DNA of 54,976 nucleotides. It comes from a virus. The notes below the pieces were generated by a model. It worked only from the letters and a program-made list of their open reading frames with translations. It ran no database searches and was not told where the DNA came from. The position numbers and the translations under genes were made by a program. The stretch is taken from IMG/VR virus record IMGVR_UViG_3300042563_000596, positions 1 to 54,976 of that record, one strand, 5' to 3'. The stretch's first letter is position 1, and each line of letters starts with the position of its first letter. Positions 33,701 through 45,700 of this stretch are shown in pieces.

Positions 33701-36700
33701 AATAGTCATTTGTGTTGTGTTAACTATTTCACTTACATAATATGTTGTGCCGGCAATAATGTTACCAAATGTAGTTCCAGTAAATATAATAGGATCGTTA
33801 ACACTAAAATCATCAGTTGAAGAAACAGTTACTCTATTATTAGATGCAGTGGTTGCAGTTGCAGTAGTTGATAATGGATCTTGTGTTTCTGAAATAGTAA
33901 ACGTTTGACTATTAATAACAGTTGTTATGTAATATACGTCATTTTCAATTACCCCACCAAACACAGGCTCAGTTACACTATACTTAGTAAAGAATACAGG
34001 CAAGTTAGTATAAAATCCTTCAGTTCCTCCTGTACCTATTAAACTCATAGGAACAGTTAACGCATTAGTACCTGCTTGGGTAGCTGTTACTTCAAGTATG
34101 CCGGGATAGTTAACAGTTAATACAGCAGTATCTACTACTTCGCCTGCTAAACATTTTAATCCAGCTGCAGGAATAGTTGCGTTAGTTAAAGTTACTGTGC
34201 CGCCACCTTCGGTTAATGATACAGTAAAGTCTGTATCATTAATAATTGTTTTAACATAATAAGTAATATTTTCTTGTAATCCACCAGCAACCGCACCAAC
34301 AAACTTAACAGGCATGCCTTCATAGAAACCTATTGTTGATCCTGAAGCATTTGGATTAGCAGAACCATCATCTAGAGGTATCAATCTAATTGCATTAGTA
34401 GCTAATATCGTGTTGCCTACGTTACGTTCTAATGAAGACCAAGTTAGCTGTCTATCATTGTCAACATCTGTGATTTCAAACGCAACACCTTGAGCACTTG
34501 CTAATACTGATGAGATAGGAGGTAATACACTTTCTAATTGCATTGACGAGCTAGAAACACTTTCGCTATTAAAATAACTACCAGCAAAGAATGATCCGTA
34601 ATATGTGCCTGCTCTCCAATCTTGTACTTGTGAAGTATAAGTTGTTCTATCAAATCTTAGTGTGATATTATTTTCTCTAATAGGAGACGCAGAAGTGATC
34701 GCAGAGGCTTTTGCTCCTAAACTAATAGTTAACTGATCATCTGTTCCGATATCAGATATTTGTATTCTGTTTGTATCATTTATAGCGTCACTGTAGTTAG
34801 AGTAAAACGCAACTATAGCAGTTGGTGTTGTTTCTAATACATTGATATAGTACCATTGATTATTAGCTAAACGACCGACCCCAGCATCACTTTGTTTAAA
34901 CAGTACTAAGTCTCCGGTAGCTAAGTTAGGACCATAAACTCTTATTGTGTGTAATGTTGAGTTAATATCAGCATTAGTAAATGATATTACTACTGAAGGA
35001 TCTATTCTAATTTCAGGAAGAACCATATATCCCTGACCAGGATCTATTACGTTAATACTTAAAACTGAATCTAAACTCATTACTGCTTCAAATACTGCTT
35101 CTGTAGTAGGAGCAGGATACAAATCAAGATCAACGTATGCAGTTACTCTAGGAGGATCAACATAACCTTTTCCTCCATTTAGAACAATTACTTCAGGTAA
35201 ATCAATAAAGATTTTTTCATTAGGGAAATGTTGAGAAATAGCTGTTCCGTTTAGTCCTCTTTGTAGTCCTGAAACTAAGTTAAGTGCTCTGTCAACTGAA
35301 GAGTAAGCTATTTCTTCGTTACCTATTCTAATTGTACCATTGATTGGGAATCCTTGAGCATTGTCTACAAACATAAACGATGAACCCAAAGTCATGTAAG
35401 AAACTAATGTAGTGATCTCATAATTACTTTCACCGGTTAAGCTTACTCCCTTATTTTGAAACCATTGTGTGTATGGAGCAGTTTGCCAAATATCGTCAGT
35501 ATCTACGTATTCATTATCTTGATTAGGATTAGAATATACTAATGAAGGAGTAATAAACTGATTTACTGATTTATCATACTGAGCAGGCAAATCAAAGTCT
35601 GTAATATTACCATCAAATGTGTCTATTCCTGTATACTTAAATACAAACTCTTTTACAACCACATGATAAGGTTTAACTTCGTTAATGTATCCTGCTAAAA
35701 AGTCTTGATTATCAGTTTGAAACACTTCTATTGGTTTCAATTCTCTTATAGTATGAGCCACATCTACTAATGAAGTTTTGTTTAACCAAGGTAAATAGTT
35801 TTGAGATTCAGTACTTTCACTTTGAATGTAGTCAAATAATAATATCAATCCTTTGTTTCTAAACAACAATAATTCATCAATATAAATTTGTTCGTTCAAT
35901 GCGCGAATGATATATCTAGTTTCTTCACTTGGATATTCATCATATGAACTAGTATCAAAGAAGTTATCACCAAATCCAAGTCTTGCTTCAGCATAATCCC
36001 AAAGAGTCAAGTTAAATTCAATAGTTCCATTTTCTAAACCGATACGAGTCCAAATGCTGTTTCCATCATATCTGTAAACTTCAAACTTACCGCTACCATT
36101 GTTTTCTACAGTAACAATAGTGTCTGTTGCTACAGATAAGGTAGACAGATCGGCGTACAATGGAACTTGTATAGCTGACTTAGTGTTGTTGTCGTATCCA
36201 GTTGTCCACCAGTTAATATACTGCCAGTAGTCTGGTGTATTGTAAAATTCTCCTTGAGCAAACAATAAAGATATGTCAGGTCTAATTTCACTGATCGGAT
36301 ACTGAGCTAATACTTCATTAGCATATGTTAAGTAATTCTTTAATGCTAGGTAACGATTGTAAAAGAAACTTTGTCTTGGTCTAGCTAATACACCAGACTG
36401 AACTGCTTTTGGTAAGTACGGGTTAGGTACTACGCTTCCTTCTTCATCTACTCCAGCCAAACTGTCTAACAGTCTATCATAAAGACCTATAGGTTCTGCG
36501 TTGCTTCCTAATTTAGGTAGTCCAGGTAAAAAGTCATCAGCAAAATCTTCTTTAATTAATGTATATTCTGAGTGTGCTTCATCATCATTTGTACCATTAG
36601 CATACCCTATATGGAATACGCTATCATTTGCATTAATATATTCAGCACAGTTATAAAGAGCAAATGAATTATCTCTTAGCGGAGCAAAAAATGCGATACC

Positions 36701-39700
36701 AGAATTCTTAGGATTGCTGATGTAAGATTCAAGTATTGTATCAGATAATGTTTTTCCTTCTTCTCTAAAGATTATATTTGAATTTCTTACCCAGAAATAA
36801 TAAACAGGAGTAACTATATTAGAAGAATCTATTATACTAGAAACAGTATATCTAGTGCTATCTTTTGGTGTGCCGGGGCCTTGATAATCTCTAGGAGAAA
36901 CATTACTTACTACCCAAGTATAAACAGCAACATCACTACCAGGAAATACTGTTCCCCAATATTTGCTGTTGTATACTAAGTCATTTTGATGGTAATTTAC
37001 AAAACGAACATTAGTAGTATCAAACCATACTTTACCAACTTTTTCAGGGCCCCAAATTAACCCTGACTGAGGATCAAAAATCTCATCACTGTTATAATTA
37101 GCAGGGTCAATTGAAGTAACATAGTTTATGTTTTGTCTTACAGATCCTAATAGTTTACCCTGTAATGGATCAATGTAATCAAGATTTATCAATGTGTTAT
37201 TTGTTTCAGCACTAAAGAGTTGTGCATTCTGGATGCTATCAATGTTTACTATAGGCGCAGAATTTCTGTATATTGACCAGTCTTTAATACCTGATTCATT
37301 TTCGTAAATAGTTACTTGACCGTCTACTGAGTCTGGTAAGAAGTTAGGTGTGCCTATCATTACTACATTGCTGTTGAAATCTAAAGCAGTGCCATAAAGT
37401 GGATTGAAACCGTATACTATGTCTTTGCTGTTTACAGACTGTGCATAAACAAACTCACCGATATTAGTTAAGTTCTCGTTATAGTTTGAAATGTAATCAA
37501 ACATATAAACTGCGCCGGCATTTGGTGCAGTATCTATAAACTGTGTAGCGTTGTTGTCAAAAATAGTATCGTTTGTAAAATCTTCGTCATCAATAAAATC
37601 AAACGTAGTACCTTCATAACGAGTAGCTACTGGTGCGCTAATCACTACAGAATCATATTCGTTGAATTGAACTACTGATCCAAACTGAGTAGGTCCAAAT
37701 TCATGCGGGCAGTTAATAACTTGTGTGTTAGTATATATTTCAATACCTAGTTCAGTTAATGTAGTGGTATCAACCGCTGTTATTATTAGTTTCTGATTAA
37801 CCTGAGTTAGATCAGTATTAATAACTTGAATCATTAGTTTATTATCTACAGTAGCCGCTGCTTGAATGTTAGTAATATTAGCAGAATTAATAGCATTAGC
37901 TACAACTGTTGCGTTTCCTATTGGCACGTTAACAAAGTATCCGTTAATTAGTAAAGGACGAACAGCAGTAACATTACATTCGTTTACTCCAGTTACTAAA
38001 CCAAATTTTGCTCCAGCATTTGTAAATCTATAAACAGCACCTTCTTGGTTTTCGTCACTAATTTCAAAAGGAGATCCTATTAATATTTCAGAACCTGATT
38101 GAATAGTATCAAGTGAATAACCAAACTGAGTGCCTACTCTATTATTATAATTTGATGTAAAGGTCTGCGCGTAAGTAAACTTACTATCGCTTACTGTGAT
38201 AATATCACCTGCTGTCAATGTACCTGAGTAAACGAACGTACTACCTATCACACCATAGTTGTTATCTTGAACTATTACGCCGTTTCTAGATACGTATAAT
38301 GGTGAGGTTTGCACGGTAGCAGTTACGTTAGAAACAGATCCTACGGTAGATATTGCCTCAGGAGTAATAGATGATCTTGAAGTTTTTATTGTTATATCAG
38401 ATCCTGCAATACTTCTTATGTAGTAAACACTATTTCCTTGAATACCGGTACCAAGTAAACCAGTACCGCTAAAGATAATAGGATCATTAACTGCTATTCC
38501 AGATACACTGTTTAATGTGATCAAGTTTCCTGTGGCATTAGTAGCACTTACTGTTCGTGATACTGTTATAGGTGTCCATGCTAATTGGAAAGTTTGTCCT
38601 ATTGTATTAAACTGAACTTCAATATTTTGAACTGCTCTAGAAAATGCAAAAGCACTTCCCCAGTTAGCAATGTTGCCATCATAGTCTTTATCAGGAGCGC
38701 CCACTACCATCACATCACCATAGTAGTTTGTAGTAATAGACTTGCTAAACTTATCAGTTGATGATACTAAGCTTAAAGCTACTCCGTTGATTATTGTTGA
38801 CGCTTTGTAAGTGATCTGAGTTGCTGCACCGGTGCCGGTACCTACTCCTGTTGCAACAAACGTGATACCTACTTTGCTTTCAATCGCACCAATTAATGTA
38901 AAGTCAGTAGTACCTAAGTCAGTGATAACATAAGTTTGTCCGGAAACAAAATATCCTGCATTAAGCAATATGTTTTGTTTCTGATAAACATGTACCTTAT
39001 CGTTTGCAATATCAGAAATATATAACCAATTTTGGTCTCCGGAAATAGCTAGTTCGCTACCCCAATCTGTTACTCCGCCGGGTGCAGCGATTGTTTGATA
39101 AAGAACAAAATCGTCTGACAACTGACTATCATTAATTACATATACATGAACTTCTGAAGCAGTAGTAGGTTCAGAAATTACATAAGTGTTTCCTGCATAA
39201 ACGATCTTAGAACCAAATGATGTTCCGCCGGTTAGTGTTTCTACGATAAAGTAATTGTTAGCAGAATCTTGAGCGTAACGATAAACTTCGCCTGCACTAG
39301 CATCGCTTATTAAATACCCTGCTTGATCAGTGTACGCAACTGCGCTACCAAATGTAGTGCTGTTAGTTTTTGTTACTTCATTATTATACTGATAGTTCAA
39401 ACTCTTTCTATATACAGCCCAACTACCGTCAGTGCTTTCGTCTACCCATACAGTATTTTTTACAAACTCTGTATCCAGTAGCGGTAGGTTATTAATACTA
39501 GCAGGATTGCTTACTCTTTGTGATTGGAATGTTAAACCAATACCTTGACCAGTGCTTGCAATTTCAGTAGCTACCGGTAAGTTAATAATCACTTCATTCA
39601 AGTTAACTATGTTAGCTACTATGTAATATCCGTCTACGTTTGTTGCATAGTTTATAATAGACAGAGGTTGCAGTCTTACTAAACCGTGAGGTTGAGCAAA

Positions 39701-42700
39701 TGTTATTGTAGCAGTATTGTTTAGATTACTTCTTACTGCTATTACTCTACCAACAGATGTCCAAGCTAATACATCCCAGTTTCCTAGATAGTTAGCTAAC
39801 CAAGCGTAGTCTCTTACATAAAAATCATTAATAAGTACAGGCTCATTATTTTTATCTCTTGCTACTGGTAACCCTGAATAGAAATAAGAAGACATTTTAA
39901 CATCATCAAAGTTTACATATCCAGCATCAGGATATACTTGTGTTGGAGTAGAAGGATCAATAGTACTTAAAATATTAGGAGAGTCAATAGGTCTAGCATA
40001 ATTGAACAAACTATATATAGGCACTTCTTGTTGAGAACCCGGAGTATAAACACCGTTAGTCAAGCTAACAATTGATGGATTACCTGTTAGATATTGTTCG
40101 TTGATTTTAAAATCTACAAAGTTTTTGTTTAATAGTCCACCAAACTCACCGCTTTTAATAGCCCAGTTTTCATAGACTTCATATTCAATACCACCTTGCG
40201 GTAAGGTAGCTCCTCTAAATGCTTCTATCGCATTACGAGTACCTTTGTTTTTAATCAAGTTTTGATAAACGTTAATCTGAGTAATATCAGTTAAGTCTAC
40301 TAATGCCATGTAGTCACGAGGTCTGTAACCTATCAGTGAGAATCCTAATAGGTCTGCATCGTTTTCTAAGTTAGCTTTGTTAGTGTCATAATATAACGCA
40401 CTTTCATATGATCTAGTTGAAGAGTTAGGTAATAATCCTTTTTGAATTTGATCGTAATCGGTTTCTTTCCAATCTCTTTCATTGAAAATATTGCTAGGCT
40501 CAATTACTTTTAATGCAGTCCAGTATTTGTTTTTATAAAGTACAATTGATCCTTTAGTGTACTTGACTGCTCTTGACCATTCTTTTATGTTGTCTTGATT
40601 TAATATAAATCCTGAAGCGGTAATAGTTCCGTTCCATTCAGCGGTTTTAGTTCCTCTTACATATATTCTGTTTTGTCTTAACCCAGTAATTAAATTGTAT
40701 ATAGTATCATTAAACAATGTAGTATTATCAAATACCACAGCATGTTCAAAGTTACTTAAATTAAACTGTCCATAAGAAACAGTGTCACCTTGATTAAGTG
40801 CGGTAACACTAAACTCAGTACCGTTTCTAAACACGCTTAAGTCTTTTGCTTGTATTGGATACAAGTTTTGATTCAATACAAAATTAGTATTTTGTACAGT
40901 AAGCGGTTGAACAATTGAACTTTCTTTGTCAATTTTCAATGTTTGAGCAGATGGATTTAATAAAAGAATACTTCCTACTTCCCAGCCAGTTTGTGACCAG
41001 TATAAGAATTCACTGATCATTTGATCCCAGTTAACTTCTATTCCACCTAAGACATCGTTGAATATCATACCTTGTGAAGTTAGATATGCACCGTAACTAG
41101 ACAAGAACTGTGCTACTTCTTGTTCGCTATAAAACTTAGCACCATAAGGAATTAATAATTCGTTAGCAGTATAATCAACTGCAACTTTTACCTGAGCATC
41201 TTCAACTTGAATGTTATTGTATTTACCATTGTTTACTGGCTTCAATACTTTAAAGTATGCATTAGTTTGTGAATTACCAAATACAGTATAACCATCCTGT
41301 GTTATTTGTATTACAACTCCTGAGTATACAATTCTATCAAACGGTTGATTATCATAAAGAAGCAATGAATAACTTTCGTCTGGAATTAACAATGATGCGT
41401 TTCTACTGTTTGGAGTTCCTTTTTCTACATAGAACTTTAGCAAGTTTTTATCGCTATACCCAGCCAAACGATAAATTAATCTTACATCAAGGTTATCAAG
41501 TAAGTTAGTAATATTTTCAGTAGCATTTATTCCTATTTGCTTTTCGTAATCAACTATCCAGTTAATATAACTTGTTTTTGCAGTACCTGAACCATAGATT
41601 TCAACATCACTTATTACTAAATGACTTCTGTTGTTTACCAAGTATTGATTAAACTCTAAGTTATATTTGTAGTTGTCTACATCTACTCCCAAGTTAAAGA
41701 AGTTAGCAGGTTTCATTAATGCAAATATTCTCATCAGATCAAAAGGATATGCTGAGCTTCTACGATAGCTTAATTCAACCGGGGCATCATCACCCACTTT
41801 CCAATCTCTTTGGAATGTATTAGGGTTGTAGTTTCCTACTATTGCAACAAACGGAGAAACTAAATTACCTGCACTGTCTACTGGAATGATATTAGTTAAG
41901 CCAGGACGAGCAACTGTTTCAACTGTAATAGGTACTCCGTCATTCCAAATTACACCCTGTTCTAAATCATTCCAAAGAATTAAGTTATCACTAGTATAAG
42001 GCGCAGGACCATATCTTTCTGTCCACCAAGTTGGTTGATCAGTAAAACCTAACATTTCCCATGGCGTAGCATTAGGGGTTGTAGTATCATAAAAGTATTG
42101 ATACACACCTCTCCAATAACCTTGCTCAATCGGTGTATTAGTTAATTTGTTAGCTGCATTGGTGTAATTGTAAGTAAATTCATTTACTTTAGAAAAAACC
42201 TGAGTTTTGTAATTTAATCTGTTTTGCCCTACCCAGTTTAAGAAACTTTCACTATACATTTGCAAGAATTCGCTATATGTATAGTCGGTATCTCTAAAGA
42301 ATCCCGGTAGCACTTCATATGTTTGAATAGGTACAGTGCTGCTTAATTTTAAGTTGTTATAAATTCTTGTTTCAAATTCTAATAAGCCCTGATCTCTAAA
42401 GTCTTCTAGAACACCCAAATTAGTGTTATAAGATCCGTATAACTTATTATAAGAACCATCGTGTCCTTTAATAAAATATGTTGGTTGAGTATAAGCAGTG
42501 TCTAACACTACTTGAGGAGTATAAGCAGGATATAAACCTAATTTTGTTGGTGTGTTAGGAACATAACTACCATAAGTTTGATTATATTCTTTAATAGTAA
42601 TCTTGTCACCCGCAATCAAGTCTAACGTAACAGTTAGTGACGGGGCATCTTGACTTATAACATAGTCTTGATTAATAATCAATTGTTTCTGTATAGTTAC

Positions 42701-45700
42701 ACCGCTTATTATTCTTGACAAATAAACAATAACACCATTATAGTTAGCAGTAGCAAAGTTATATGTTGTAGTTAAGGGATAAATGCTTGTATCTAAATTG
42801 TTTGCAAAAGTATAAGTGTTGCTTCTTAATGGTGACTTAGCAGGTAACATGTCGCTCCAAAAGAACGCTTGTGACTCACTTTTAGCCGCAGTAATAATAT
42901 CAATAGCTTGATCTAGTATTTCTGAAGGCGTGTATCGTTGTACATATTCTGCATTATTAATAGTATCTACTAATAGATTTTTAAACTTAGTATATTCGTT
43001 GCTATTAAATTGTAACGCATCAAACAAGTTGTGATTTGTTTTACGCAAGAATGTGCCGGGTAATACTAAAGAAGCACTATTTTGAATTATGTTAGTTCCA
43101 TATGGAACTAAGTTACCTAAGTCTCTATAATTGTTTGATCCAAATACTTGACCTAACATACCGGGAGCATTTACATAAATGTCTCTGTATTGTAATCTAA
43201 TATCACCAACGTTAACTGTTTCTAAGTCTTGGTTAAATGGATTGTTACTTAAGTTAACAGGTATTGTATAATATGCTTGATTACTAACTTGGTTACTTAA
43301 TATTAAAACTTCAATTGGTGTATCACTATCCAATTCAGAAACGTCTAATAATTCAATGATCGTAGAATTTGCAGTAATAGTGTATGAATATTCACTTACG
43401 CACTGGCAAGCATTGTTTATGTACACCTGTACACTAGTCCAAGAATCTTGACCTTCTACTTCAGATATAGCAGCAATGTCGCATACAAATGTTGTACTAG
43501 GATTATCCTTTAGATATGTAAATTGAAATACTTGATACTGCGCACTAGGTGCTACCGCGGTTTGCCAACCTAATTCTCTAGTATATTCAGTTCTGTCATC
43601 ATAATTAAACACATAACCTGTGTTAACTTTTTGAGTTATAGGAGTAGTTCCAGTAACATAATCAAATGTATCAGTGTTTAACGAAACATCAAAACTAATA
43701 TCACCTACATTATCAATAGCACTGTATCTTATAGGAAATCCTAAAATAGGATCATCGGTTCCAGAGCCTATGCCATAAGAAAATAATGTACAGCCGGCAA
43801 AAGAAGTACCTTGATAAATTGTTGGATCGCTAAAACTTATACCGTTTTCATCAAATACATCAAATAACGGTGCTTGATTTACAGTAACTTTTTCTTGTGC
43901 TGTGATCCAATTATCGTTACTAAAATAATAAGTATTACCTTGATTATTATATCCTCTAGTAATAACTGCTTGATCATTTTCTTCACACAAACCATCCTGA
44001 GCTTCAGTTAATGTAATAACCGGTACTGATGATGGGGATAATTGAGAAAGTGCAACAACATATATTTTATTGCGTACATTCACATCCGTGTCTGCTGCAA
44101 ATATAATTCTTGCTCCAGAGAATATAGAGTAATTATTAACTGTAGTGTCTGTTGCAATAACGGCTACACTAGTAGCTGAGCCAACAGATTGTGATACGGC
44201 CCAAGACACTGTTAATACAGTGTTATTACCTGCTATGGTTATATTTGTAATTTGTGTGTTGTTAGGTAAAATATCTAAGTAATCACTAATATACTGCCCA
44301 ACTTGGAACGTTCCTACAATATCAGCAGTAGGAATAGTAATAGTAGTTGATGTTCCTACAACAGATGCTATAGATACTGTATTTTCTGTATATACTTCTA
44401 CATCAGGAAAATAATTGTTTAATCCTGCAATTTGCGATAGTGCATCAGTTGTTCTTTGATCAATGAAATCTACTGCATCTTTGCCACGAGTACCTGAGTT
44501 GAATAATCCTAAATTAGGATAAAATTCAATAATAGGTCTTCTTGCTTTATTTTCTGCTTTAGCGAATTCAGTAACTATTGATGGATTATTATTATAAATC
44601 GCAGTTTGATTAATTACTTGCGAATGAAACCATCTGTTGCTTCTAGACCAAGCATTTTTGTTTATTGCGTTTCTAGCAATAGTAATATAATCTAAATCTG
44701 TTGGTATAAACAAATCACTATCAAAGTTTGATAAATCAAACGGAGTAGTATCAAACGGGACAAAGGTACTTGTAGTAAAATCTTCAGGTGATACTAATGT
44801 TTCAACTGAAATTAGTTCTATTGCCGAACCTACACCTTCTACGTAATATTGTCCGGATAAGTATCTTGACGGGATAACGTCACCGTCAAATTCTACTTTT
44901 AGTCCATTAGTAAACACAACACCATTTGTTGAAGTGTAATTCTTTTTACCTAAAATATCAGTTTCTACATTTATAGTATTCGTGGTATTATTTTCAATTA
45001 TTCTAATAATACCTACTTTGTTTGCAGAAGTACCATCTTGATAGTAAAGCTGATCAAGCGGTGCAGTAATATAAGGTACTAAAGAAACAACACCTAGCGT
45101 ATTTCTATAAAATTGTCTGTCAATCCAAGTTGAGCCGTACGTAGCTGTTATTTTTTGTTCAGTTGGTATTAAACCGTCTGGTATTAATCTTATAATTGGA
45201 TTTGTAGGATCTGAGGGATCTACTACATAAGTAATTCTGTAAAAGTTTTCACTAACTGTTGTATAGAACCCTTCTTCATACAATCCTTGATTTGCGTTAG
45301 CGGTCATTGTTCCGCTATCAGTAGTAAGCGGAAAAGTTGCTCCACCTAATGTATCAGAAATAGTAAATTCCGTAGAACTGTCTACACTTTTAATATAATA
45401 AATTGTACCTGCTGTTACTCCACCAAATACTGGATTGTTAAATGTAATAGTATTGTTAACTACTAGCTGACTAGTATTTCCAGTTGATAAAGTAAATCTA
45501 TCAGTTGATGAATTAGAACTTCCTATTGTAACTACTAAAGGAGCTACTAATGCATTATCATTCGTATCAAATGAAGTTTCATCGTAGTATGCAGAAATAT
45601 AACCAATCTCATTAACTACACCTGTGTCATAAAACATAACACGTAAGTTGTTCAATGAAGTAATACTATCAATTGACCCTAATGCTGACAACGGAGCACC